Below, one piece after another: positions 1-6,472 of a stretch of 6,472 nt of DNA (position 1 is its first letter; each line of letters starts with the position of its first letter). The stretch covers positions 1-6,472 of the forward strand of contig CAIQEX010000007.1 of the NCBI GenBank assembly GCA_903870955.1. The letters are read 5' to 3'. Made by a program: the position numbers and the translations under genes. The notes under the pieces were generated by a model that had not been told where the DNA came from, searched no databases, and saw only the letters and a list, made by a program, of their open reading frames with translations. This stretch comes from an uncultured beta proteobacterium (lineage in GTDB: Bacteria > Pseudomonadota > Gammaproteobacteria > Burkholderiales > Burkholderiaceae_C).

Positions 1-18
1 CAAAGCGGCTTTTGGCAT

Positions 19-1128
19 TCAGGCCAACAAGGCCTGGGCAAATTCACGTGCGTTGAAGGTTTCCAGTTCATTGAGCTGTTCTCCCACGCCGATGAAGTAG
101 ACCGGGATCGGCCGCTCGCGTGCAATCGCCGCCAGCACACCGCCCTTGGCTGTGCCGTCCAGCTTGGTCACGATCAGGCCGGTCAGGCCCAGCGCATCGT
201 CAAACGACTTGACCTGGGCCACGGCGTTCTGCCCGGTGTTGCCATCAATCACCAGCAGCACTTCGTGCGGTGCGGTGGCGTCGGCCTTCTGGATCACGCG
301 CTTGATTTTTTTCAACTCTTCCATCAGGTGCAATTGCGTAGGCAGGCGCCCGGCGGTGTCAATCAGCACCACATCCTTGTTGCGCGCCTTGCCTGCGGCG
401 ACCGCATCAAAGCATACCGACGCCGGGTCGGCTCCGGCCTGGCTGATGATCTCCACCGTGTTGCGATCGGCCCAGATGCTAAGTTGCTCGCGTGCAGCGG
501 CGCGGAAGGTGTCGGCCGCCGCCAGCAACACGCTGGCACCTTCTTCGGCCAGATGGCGGGTCAGCTTGCCAATCGAAGTGGTTTTGCCGGCGCCATTGAC
601 CCCGGCCACCATCACCACGGTGGGCGTGTGCTGGCCAATCACCAAAGGCTTTTGCAGGGGCTGCAACAACTCGGCCAGGATGCTGATGAGCAGGTTTTTA
701 AGTGCTACCGGATGCGTCACGCCTGCGGCCTTGGCTTTTTTGCGCAAGGTGTCGGTCAAAAACTGGGTCGCCGAGACACCGGCATCGGCCATCAGCAACG
801 CGCTTTCCAGTTCTTCGTACAACGCCTCGTCGATCTTGGCGCCACCAAACACACCCGACAGGCTGGCGGCCGTCTTGCCCAGGCCGGCCTTCAGTTTGGT
901 GAGCCATTTTTGCCGCTCGGGCGGTGCGCTTGGCACATCGGCAACGGCAATCGGTGCGGCCAGCGCGCTGCCGATCAACGACCCACCGGGGGGTGTCGGC
1001 GAACTGCTGGAAGGCACGGCGGCGCTGGTCGGTGCCAGGGGCGCAGACACAGGCAGGGGCGCGTGTTCCGCTGTTGCCGGTGTAGCCGGAGCAGCGGGAG
1101 GGGATTTTTTCTTGAAAAAGCTGAACAT
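19..1128 (-). CDS. ftsY: Signal recognition particle receptor FtsY (SRP GTPase)
   Basis: This is the SRP receptor. It docks SRP-bound ribosomes at the inner membrane, forms a GTP-dependent complex with Ffh, and hands nascent membrane proteins to SecYEG. The 369-residue protein starts with MFSFFKKK, a short hydrophobic-basic stretch that suits membrane contact. Residues about 9-70 are Pro/Ala/Ser-rich low complexity, standing in for the A domain and much shorter than the E. coli one. The helical N domain spans about 73-160. The G domain has the P-loop GVNGAGKT (176-183), DTFRAAA (206-212), DTAGR (257-261), TKLDG (321-325) and the closing GVGE (347-350). The ATG fits the expected N terminus; a weak GGGA lies just upstream, and the stop is TGA. 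The gene diverges from the M16 pair. Identification is secure from the complete SRP-GTPase motif set; the A/T-poor antisense frames over it are shadows. Confidence 0.97.
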   Translation of the reverse strand: MFSFFKKKSPPAAPATPATAEHAPLPVSAPLAPTSAAVPSSSSPTPPGGSLIGSALAAPIAVADVPSAPPERQKWLTKLKAGLGKTAASLSGVFGGAKIDEALYEELESALLMADAGVSATQFLTDTLRKKAKAAGVTHPVALKNLLISILAELLQPLQKPLVIGQHTPTVVMVAGVNGAGKTTSIGKLTRHLAEEGASVLLAAADTFRAAAREQLSIWADRNTVEIISQAGADPASVCFDAVAAGKARNKDVVLIDTAGRLPTQLHLMEELKKIKRVIQKADATAPHEVLLVIDGNTGQNAVAQVKSFDDALGLTGLIVTKLDGTAKGGVLAAIARERPIPVYFIGVGEQLNELETFNAREFAQALLA

Positions 1129-1136
1129 GGGTCCCG

Positions 1137-1162
1137 TTCTTAGAATGGCCCCATTCTATGAA
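1137..1162. promoter_or_regulatory. Inverted repeat with paired TAGAAT boxes in the divergent gap
   Basis: The two start codons are only 29 bp apart, and most of that gap is an inverted repeat. The core at 1141-1158 is TAGAATGG-CC-CCATTCTA, with perfect 8-bp arms. With one mismatch the arms extend to 12 bp (TTCTTAGAATGG against TTCATAGAATGG). Each strand therefore carries TAGAAT, one base from the TATAAT -10 consensus: 1141-1146 on plus and 1158-1153 on minus. The plus box would start transcription near 1153, leaving a leader of only a few bases before the M16 ATG at 1158. The minus box would start near 1146, about 18 bases before the ftsY ATG. No good -35 is visible at 16-18 bp on either strand. 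It could be a symmetric divergent promoter, an operator, or both. The symmetry is directly seen; the function is inferred. Confidence 0.45.
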
Positions 1163-2585
1163 ACACCTAAACACCTGGCGCTTGCGCCTTCAAACCTGTG
1201 CCGCCGCGCTGTTGGCGCTGGCTTGTCTGCAGTCCCCTGCAAGCGCGGGAGAGGCCGCCAGTGTGCGGCAGTACACCCTGCAAAACGGCATGACGCTGAT
1301 TGTCCGACCGGACCATCGGGCCCCCACGGCGGTGCATATGCTGTGGGTCCGCGTGGGCTCGATGGACGAGGTCGACGGCACCAGCGGCGTGGCCCACGTG
1401 CTGGAGCACATGATGTTCAAGGGCACACCGACCGTGAAAGCGGGGGATTTTTCGCGCCAGGTCGCGGCGCTGGGTGGGCGCGAAAACGCCTTTACCAGCA
1501 AGGACTACACCGGCTACTTTCAACAGATTCCGGCCAGTCGGCTGGAGCAGGTGATGCAACTTGAGGCCGACCGCTTTGCCCACAACCAGTGGAGCGACGA
1601 AGAGTTTCGCAAAGAGCTGGAAGTGGTGAAGGAAGAACGCCGTCTGCGCACCGAAGACAACCCCCATGCGCGCCTGAGCGAAGCCATGAACGCGGTGGTG
1701 TATACCGCTTCGCCCTACCGCCGCCCGATCGTGGGCTGGATGAGCGACCTCGAAGCCATGACACCCGATGACGCCCGGGCTTTCTTCCAGCGTTGGTACA
1801 CGCCGGCCAATGCGGCTGTGGTGGTGGCCGGAGACGTCGAGCCGGACGCGGTCTACGCACTGGCGCAAAAGTACTACGGAGGCATTGCCGGGCACCCGTT
1901 GCCCGAACGCAAGCCACGTGTGGAGCCGGAGCAAGGGGGCTTGCGCCGCCTGGACTTCAAAGCCCCGGCCGAGCAGGCCAGCGTGACCCTGGCCTTCAAA
2001 ATCCCCAGTATCAAGGCGGAGGCCCTGGATCACGAAAACGACGCCGATAGCAACGACGCTTTGGCGCTGACCGTGTTGGCTGCAGTGCTGAGTGGTTATG
2101 ACAACGCGCGTCTGGACCGGGCCCTGACCCAAAGCGATGACCATGTGGCCGACAGCGCCGGTGCCAGTTGCGGCCTGGGTGGCCGGGGGCCGGATTTGTG
2201 CTTTTTGTATGGTGTGCCATCCGCCGGTAAAACGGCCGCCCAGGTAGAAGCGGCGCTGCGTGCCCAAGTGGCACTGATTGCCAAGGACGGCGTGCAGGAG
2301 GCCGAACTGCAACGCGTTAAAAACCAGTGGGTAGCCAGCGAGATTTACAAGCTCGACAGTGTCTTTAACCAGGGTCGCATCCTGGGCAGCCATTGGGCCA
2401 TTGGTTTCCCGACGGATGCCGATGAAAAGCTGATTGCGCGCCTGCGCAAAGTCACGGCTTCTCAGGTGCAAGCCGTGGCCGCCAAGTATTTTGGTGACGA
2501 CGCGCTGACGGTCGCCACGCTGCTGCCGCAGCCACTGGACAAGGTCCGCAGACCCCGCCCCGCCATCACGGGCCTTCGGCACTAA
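1158..2585 (+). CDS. Exported M16B zinc metallopeptidase, catalytic subunit
   Basis: This is a periplasmic M16-family (insulinase/mitochondrial processing peptidase-like) endopeptidase of 475 residues, a usual length for a two-domain M16B subunit. Residues 1-30 form a signal peptide: basic start, hydrophobic AAALLALACL core, likely cleavage after SPASA. A lipoprotein Cys at 23 is possible but the lipobox is poor. The inverted zinc motif HVLEH is at 80-84, and the third ligand is expected at E159/E160 in VVKEER. SPYRRPIVGW (185-194) and the GDV turn (225-227) are also typical of the N-terminal half. The C-terminal half (about 265-460) lacks the Arg and GLxY signature found in the next protein, so it probably needs that partner. 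The ATG was chosen because it precedes the signal peptide; no Shine-Dalgarno is visible, which fits a very short leader. The next gene begins a few bases after the TAA stop, so the two are almost certainly co-transcribed. The substrate is unknown. Confidence 0.93.
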   Translation: MKHLNTWRLRLQTCAAALLALACLQSPASAGEAASVRQYTLQNGMTLIVRPDHRAPTAVHMLWVRVGSMDEVDGTSGVAHVLEHMMFKGTPTVKAGDFSRQVAALGGRENAFTSKDYTGYFQQIPASRLEQVMQLEADRFAHNQWSDEEFRKELEVVKEERRLRTEDNPHARLSEAMNAVVYTASPYRRPIVGWMSDLEAMTPDDARAFFQRWYTPANAAVVVAGDVEPDAVYALAQKYYGGIAGHPLPERKPRVEPEQGGLRRLDFKAPAEQASVTLAFKIPSIKAEALDHENDADSNDALALTVLAAVLSGYDNARLDRALTQSDDHVADSAGASCGLGGRGPDLCFLYGVPSAGKTAAQVEAALRAQVALIAKDGVQEAELQRVKNQWVASEIYKLDSVFNQGRILGSHWAIGFPTDADEKLIARLRKVTASQVQAVAAKYFGDDALTVATLLPQPLDKVRRPRPAITGLRH

Positions 2586-2588
2586 TCC

Positions 2589-2593
2589 GGTGA
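2589..2593 (+). promoter_or_regulatory. Shine-Dalgarno-like GGTGA deciding the second M16 start
   Basis: GGTGA matches the 3' part of the consensus AGGAGGTGA and lies 8 bases before ATG 2602, a good spacing. The in-frame GTG at 2590 is inside this site and has no comparable element upstream of it. This favours ATG 2602 as the start, which also places the basic and hydrophobic parts of the signal peptide at normal distances. Confidence 0.45.
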
Positions 2594-2601
2594 ACCCATT
2601 C

Positions 2602-3960
2602 ATGACCTTCACGACCCCGACTCTCTTGAAATCTGCTCGCTACTGCGTATCCGCAACGCTGCTGTTGTGTGCCGCCCTCACCAGCCACGCGGCCATTCCG
2701 ATTGCCCATTGGACGCAGCCCTCGGGTGCCCAGGTGTATCTGGTGGAAAGCCCGGCCATTCCGATGGTCGACGTGCAAATCGACTTTGATGCCGGTGCCC
2801 GGCGCGATCCGAAAGACAAACCCGGCTTGGCCAACCTGATGGCCGCCAGCACTGCCTACGGAGTCAAGGCGCGCGGCTCGGAACCGGCATTGGATGAAAA
2901 CGGCCTGAGCGACGCCTGGGCCGATCTGGGTGCCAGCTTTGGTGGCAGCGCCGGTGCCGACCGCCTGAGCTTTGCCTTGCGCTCACTCACCTACCCGGAC
3001 CTGCTGGAAAAAGCCACCGCTCTGGCGGCCCGGGAATTGGCAGATCCAGCCTATCCGGAGGCGCCGTGGTTGCGCGACCGGCCCAAGCTGATTGCCAGCC
3101 TCAAGGAGGCCAATACCCGGCCCGCCACCCTGGCCGGGCGCGCCTTTGCCCGTGCCGTCTACCGTGACCACCCCTATGGCGCGGAAAGCACGGAAGAAAC
3201 GCTGGGGCGCATCAGTGCCGCCGACATGCGGGCCCTGCATGCGCAGGCGCTGCGCGCCTGCAGTGCCAAGGTCAGCATCGTTGGGGCGTTGGATCGGGCG
3301 CAGGCGGATGCCCTGGTGACCCGTTTGCTGGCCAACCTGCCCGCCACTGGCTGCGATGCCCTGCCCGCAGTGGCTGAAGTCGAACCACTGGCAGCCGCGC
3401 ACGAAGAGCGCATTGCCTTTGCTTCGGCACAAGCCCATGTGCTTTTGGGTCAGCCCGGCGTGAAACGCAATTCGCCGGATTTCTTTGCCTTGACGGTGGC
3501 CAATCACATTCTGGGTGGCGGTGGATTTACCGCGCGCCTGACCGAAGAAGTGCGGGAAAAGCGCGGTCTGACCTACAGCGTGTACAGCTATTTCTCCCCG
3601 GGCTTGCATGCGGGCGCCTTCACCATTGGCTTGCAAACGCGTCCCGATCAGGCGCAACAGGCGCTCGATCTGGTACGAGAGGTATTGGCAAAGTTCGTCA
3701 CAGAAGGCCCCACCGAGAAAGAACTGCAAGCCGCCAAGGACAACCTCATCGGCGGCTTTGCCCTGCGCCTGGACAGCAACCGCAAGTTGCTCGACAACGT
3801 GGCCAACATTGCCTGGAATAACCTGCCTCTGGATTACCTGGAAACCTGGACGACACAGGTGCAAAGGCTCACGGCGGCTGAAATTCGCGCGGCCTTTGCG
3901 CGTGCCGTGCAGCCCGACAGGATGGTGACGGTGGTGCTTGGGGCAGAAGAGGCCAAATAA
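2602..3960 (+). CDS. Exported M16B-like protein, non-catalytic subunit
   Basis: This is an M16-family protein of 452 residues from ATG 2602 (456 from GTG 2590). Residues 1-30 are a signal peptide ending TSHA, with cleavage likely before AIPIAHW. Where active members have HxxEH, this protein reads GLANLMAAS (75-83), so His, Glu and His are replaced by N78, A81 and A82 and zinc binding is lost. The C-terminal half keeps LGGGGFTARL (304-313) followed by VREKRGLTYSVYSYF (317-331). The Arg and Tyr of this region are the substrate-binding pair known from non-catalytic M16B subunits. It should assemble with the preceding zinc-bearing subunit so that the two complete one active site. Bacterial M16B heterosubunit enzymes of this design are known from Sphingomonas. 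The start lies 16 bp after the upstream stop, implying one operon. A calling error is unlikely, because the frame is intact and family resemblance runs end to end. It is not a pseudogene. Confidence 0.92.
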   Translation: MTFTTPTLLKSARYCVSATLLLCAALTSHAAIPIAHWTQPSGAQVYLVESPAIPMVDVQIDFDAGARRDPKDKPGLANLMAASTAYGVKARGSEPALDENGLSDAWADLGASFGGSAGADRLSFALRSLTYPDLLEKATALAARELADPAYPEAPWLRDRPKLIASLKEANTRPATLAGRAFARAVYRDHPYGAESTEETLGRISAADMRALHAQALRACSAKVSIVGALDRAQADALVTRLLANLPATGCDALPAVAEVEPLAAAHEERIAFASAQAHVLLGQPGVKRNSPDFFALTVANHILGGGGFTARLTEEVREKRGLTYSVYSYFSPGLHAGAFTIGLQTRPDQAQQALDLVREVLAKFVTEGPTEKELQAAKDNLIGGFALRLDSNRKLLDNVANIAWNNLPLDYLETWTTQVQRLTAAEIRAAFARAVQPDRMVTVVLGAEEAK

Positions 3961-3992
3961 GTCAGCGAGAAAGCTTGTTGAAGTCGCCGAAT

Positions 3993-4062
3993 ATGGCCAA
4001 TAATGCGTTGGCGTGCACACTCATTCGCACGTTTAACGATATAAAACGCACCCATTGGCCAT
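3993..4062. repeat. 9-bp inverted repeat pair ATGGCCAAT / ATTGGCCAT
   Basis: ATGGCCAAT at 3993-4001 and its exact reverse complement ATTGGCCAT at 4054-4062 flank the A/T-rich stretch that contains the possible -10 box. A partial copy, TTGGC, lies at 4008-4012. The arms are 52 bp apart, so they suit a pair of sites for a dimeric regulator or a long stem better than a terminator. A 9-bp match in so short a gap is uncommon but could be chance. Confidence 0.3.
4040..4045 (+). promoter_or_regulatory. Possible -10 element TATAAA for the kinase gene
   Basis: TATAAA lies in the most A/T-rich part of the gap (ACGATATAAAAC), between the arms of the inverted repeat. Transcription would start near 4052, giving a leader of about 60 bases. 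No matching -35 hexamer is found 16-18 bp upstream (ACACTC at 4017-4022), so an activator would be needed if this site is real. Confidence 0.25.
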
Positions 4063-4112
4063 GTATGACTGTCACCTCACCCTAGCCTGCACGCTGCGGG
4101 CCGCTGTCTAGC

Positions 4113-6472
4113 ATGCGGTACAAAGCCAACCTGCAACATGCGGTTGCGCTGCTGTTATCCCTGTGTGTTGCCGGCGTGGTGCTCTTTGTGCGGGACCGCA
4201 TGGTGGCGACCCAGCGCATCGAGCGCCTGCAATTGGAAACCAAGGCCATGGGGGCACTGGTGGAGTCGGTCAGCAGCAAGGGCGTGGTGATGAGCGGTGC
4301 CACCCTGATGGGCATTCTGGACGCGCGGGCCAAGCTCCTGTTGGCACTTCCGGATAACGCACTGAAGTCCAGCGTCGTAGCCGACCTGGCCACCGTGATC
4401 GAGGTTTTTAACGTCCAGTCGGCTGCCATTCTGAACGCCAAAGGCGTGAAAGAAGTGGCATTGGATGTACATGGCAGATTGTCTCGTGCGAGTGCGGACC
4501 TGGCCGCAAAACCTTATGTCCGTCTGGCCTTGTTAGGGGTGCCCACGGTGTACCCGGAGGTGGCGTCAGACAAAGCACAACGCAGCCTGCACTTCACTGC
4601 CCCCATTTATGAGCAGCGTGCCACCAGTTCCGATGTGGTGGGGGTGTATCACCTGGAGTCTGATGTGCTCGATATTGACCGGGTGCTGACCAACTATTTG
4701 CCTCGCACCGCTCTGCTGGTGTCGCCCATGGGGATGGTTTTTGCCGGTAACCGCAGCGCCCAGGAATTGGTGGAATTGCTCTCGTTGCCACAGAATGTTG
4801 AAGCCGGTCCCGCCATGATCGGGCAACTGCATCTGCCCATGCAGACCAAATCTGGCGTCTATGGAAAAGTCGGTGTCGAGATCGAGAATTACCATTCGGC
4901 CAACGTCACGGTCAACTGGCCTTCGGAAAAAGGTTCCTGGCAGGTGGTGTTGATCGAACCCAGTCGCGACATCACCGAAAGTTGGACGCGCGCGCTGTTG
5001 GGCCTTGTGGCCTTCGGAACCCTGTTTGGTGGCTACTGCTTGCTGGCGCGCCACAACACTGCGCAACGGCAGTCCCTGTTGGCCTATGCGGACAGGGTGG
5101 ACTTTCAAGAGCGACTGATGGACGCCATCCCCACGCCATTGTTTGTCAAGGATGCAGAAGGGCGCACGGAAGGGATGAACCGGGCCTATGAAGATGCCTA
5201 CGGCGTGCGGCGGGAAGACTGCATCGGCAAGTTGCTGATGGAGTCCGAAGGAGAACGCGGCACTCTGGATGAAACACAAGCCGCGATCCAAATGCAGGAG
5301 CAGATGGAGATCATCCAATCGGGTGAACGGGTACACAGCACACGCGAAACGCGCTGGACCGATGGCTTCATCCACCACGAGCTGTATTGGGGCCAGGGCA
5401 TTCGCAAGGCCGATGGCCATTCGGCAGGTATGGTGGGCGTGATACTCGACGTGTCGAACACGGTGTACGCCAATATCGAGTTGAAGGCAGCCAAAGTTGC
5501 CGCCGAAGAGGCGGGTGCCGCCAAGTCCGCCTTCCTGGCCAACATGAGCCATGAGATACGCACGCCCATGAACGCCATCATTGGTCTGTCGAGCCTGGCC
5601 TTGAAGCAGGAGATGCCTGTGCGTATTCAGGACTATCTCAGCAAGATCCGGCGCAGTGGCGAGCACCTGCTGGGCATCATCAATGACATCCTGGATTTTT
5701 CGAAGATCGAATCCGGCAAGATGGAAATTGAATCGATGTCCTTTGAACTCGATGCAGTGCTCGACAACGTCGTGAATCTGGTATCTGAAAAGGTCGAAGA
5801 GAAGGGGCTTGAACTGCTCTGTCGTGTCGGGACCGACGTTCCGAGGACGCTGATCGGCGACCCGCTGCGCATTGGACAGGTGCTGATTAACCTCGCCAAC
5901 AATGCCGTCAAGTTCACCCAGAGTGGGGAGATTCGCCTGGCCATCTCCGTCAAGCAGGTGAAGGACCAGCAGGCGCTGCTGCACTTCAGTGTCAGCGACA
6001 CGGGCATCGGTTTGACCGCGGAGCAAATCAGTCGCCTGTTTAAAAGCTTTGAGCAGGCCGACAGTTCAACCACACGCAAATACGGTGGTACCGGACTGGG
6101 TCTGGCAATCTGCAAAAGCCTGGTTCAGGCCATGGGCGGCGAGATCGGTGTGGACAGTGTGCCCGGTCAGGGGTCGACCTTCTGGTTCACGGCGAGCCTG
6201 GGCGTTGGCACCAGCGAGAACATACTGCCCAAGGCCCATATAGACCTGCACGGACGCCGCGTGCTGGTGGTGGACGACAACGATGCCGCCGCGCTGATCA
6301 TGTCGGACACCCTGGTCGAATTGGGCTTTGACGTGGAAGTCGTGCATTCCGGGGGAGCGGCCCTCCAGTCGCTCACGCAGGCGAAAGCCGAGGCCAAGCC
6401 ATACGACTTTGTCATGATGGACTGGCAGATGCCGGGGATGGACGGTCTGGAAACCGTGCGGGCGATTCAGGA
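4113..6472 (+). CDS. Hybrid sensor histidine kinase (Cache-PAS-HisKA-HATPase-REC), 3' truncated
   Basis: The window contains 786 codons of this gene and no stop; it runs off the right edge. It encodes an inner-membrane sensor that autophosphorylates on His and passes the phosphate to its own receiver. Segments in order: TM1 about 10-27; a periplasmic sensor about 28-290 that resembles a double Cache domain (KPYVRLALLG at 133-142, then a VVGVYHLESDV strand and GSWQVVLIEP); TM2 about 294-312; PAS about 330-448 (FVKDAEG at 344-350); a short helical linker; HisKA with FLANMSHEIRTPMN and phospho-acceptor H480; HATPase_c with N box N593-N597, DTGIG (629-633), FKSFEQ (643-648) and GGTGLGL (658-664); receiver from about 716 with acidic DD (721-722) and phospho-acceptor D770. 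An in-frame stop at 4083 and the need for TM1 support ATG 4113, though no Shine-Dalgarno is evident. A second receiver or Hpt domain may follow beyond the edge. The ligand and output are unknown. Confidence 0.95.
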   Translation, partial: MRYKANLQHAVALLLSLCVAGVVLFVRDRMVATQRIERLQLETKAMGALVESVSSKGVVMSGATLMGILDARAKLLLALPDNALKSSVVADLATVIEVFNVQSAAILNAKGVKEVALDVHGRLSRASADLAAKPYVRLALLGVPTVYPEVASDKAQRSLHFTAPIYEQRATSSDVVGVYHLESDVLDIDRVLTNYLPRTALLVSPMGMVFAGNRSAQELVELLSLPQNVEAGPAMIGQLHLPMQTKSGVYGKVGVEIENYHSANVTVNWPSEKGSWQVVLIEPSRDITESWTRALLGLVAFGTLFGGYCLLARHNTAQRQSLLAYADRVDFQERLMDAIPTPLFVKDAEGRTEGMNRAYEDAYGVRREDCIGKLLMESEGERGTLDETQAAIQMQEQMEIIQSGERVHSTRETRWTDGFIHHELYWGQGIRKADGHSAGMVGVILDVSNTVYANIELKAAKVAAEEAGAAKSAFLANMSHEIRTPMNAIIGLSSLALKQEMPVRIQDYLSKIRRSGEHLLGIINDILDFSKIESGKMEIESMSFELDAVLDNVVNLVSEKVEEKGLELLCRVGTDVPRTLIGDPLRIGQVLINLANNAVKFTQSGEIRLAISVKQVKDQQALLHFSVSDTGIGLTAEQISRLFKSFEQADSSTTRKYGGTGLGLAICKSLVQAMGGEIGVDSVPGQGSTFWFTASLGVGTSENILPKAHIDLHGRRVLVVDDNDAAALIMSDTLVELGFDVEVVHSGGAALQSLTQAKAEAKPYDFVMMDWQMPGMDGLETVRAIQ

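Larger units (their letters stand above)
3961..4112. other. Intergenic gap between the M16 pair and the kinase
   Basis: This 152-bp stretch holds no convincing gene and no clear intrinsic terminator. A GCCAA/TTGGC mini-hairpin (3996-4012, 7-base loop) is present but has no T tract after it. It contains a widely spaced inverted repeat, a possible -10 box and a 16-codon open frame (4061-4111) ending just before the kinase start. It probably carries the promoter of the kinase gene. Confidence 0.5.

Noticed and set aside
1103..1120. T-run followed by A-run as a possible terminator
   Set aside because: These bases encode the FFKKK start of FtsY, and there is no GC stem next to them.
146..1564. 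A 472-residue plus-strand open frame across ftsY and into the M16 gene
   Set aside because: It is antisense to ftsY and then out of frame with the M16 gene, has Cys/Arg/Ser-rich composition without recognisable motifs, and conflicts with two secure genes. Long shadow frames are expected in high-GC DNA.
1167..2612. A 481-residue minus-strand open frame opposite the first M16 gene
   Set aside because: It is an antisense shadow covering almost exactly the M16 gene, His/Gly/Arg-rich with no domain signature.
2602..3960. Second M16 gene as a decayed pseudogene because the zinc motif is missing
   Set aside because: The frame, signal peptide and C-terminal signature are intact; loss of HxxEH is the normal state of non-catalytic M16B subunits.
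2983..4020. A 345-residue minus-strand open frame opposite the second M16 gene
   Set aside because: Antisense shadow with a composition typical of reversed high-GC coding sequence and no motifs.
4008..4045. TTGGCG at 4008 as a -35 for the TATAAA box
   Set aside because: The spacer would be 26 bp, far outside the 16-18 bp range.
4566..6026. A 486-residue minus-strand open frame opposite the kinase gene
   Set aside because: The plus strand encodes a complete series of kinase domains with every catalytic motif in order, so this frame is a shadow.

Overview
The window looks like ordinary chromosome from a high-GC betaproteobacterium, most likely Burkholderiales/Comamonadaceae. This rests on the style of the proteins, the high GC, and the arrangement of ftsY next to a tandem pair of M16 peptidase genes, which I recall as common in that order. 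It is inference; no phylogenetic marker was tested.

Layout. Positions 19-1128 on the minus strand hold ftsY, the signal recognition particle receptor GTPase. A 29-bp divergent gap follows and is almost filled by a near-perfect inverted repeat (1137-1162). On the plus strand, 1158-2585 encodes an exported M16B zinc peptidase with an intact HxxEH motif. The next gene, 2602-3960 (or from the GTG at 2590), encodes a second exported M16B-type protein that has lost all three zinc-motif residues but keeps the C-terminal substrate-binding signature that the first protein lacks. The two are best read as catalytic and non-catalytic subunits of one periplasmic heteromeric protease. A 152-bp gap (3961-4112) holds a 9-bp inverted repeat and a possible -10 element. 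From 4113 to the right edge runs a large open frame, truncated by the window, for a membrane-bound hybrid sensor histidine kinase: TM, periplasmic Cache-like sensor, TM, PAS, HisKA, HATPase_c, receiver. All phosphotransfer residues visible in it are intact.

How they fit. FtsY brings ribosome-SRP complexes to the inner membrane, and the M16 pair acts outside it. Their adjacency is probably a conserved synteny rather than a pathway. The kinase has its own spacing and looks like a separate unit.

I saw no mobile element, CRISPR array, tRNA or rRNA. I found no evidence for an undescribed system. The points most worth a second look are the divided M16 active site, the palindromic divergent promoter gap, and the position of the kinase directly after the M16 pair.
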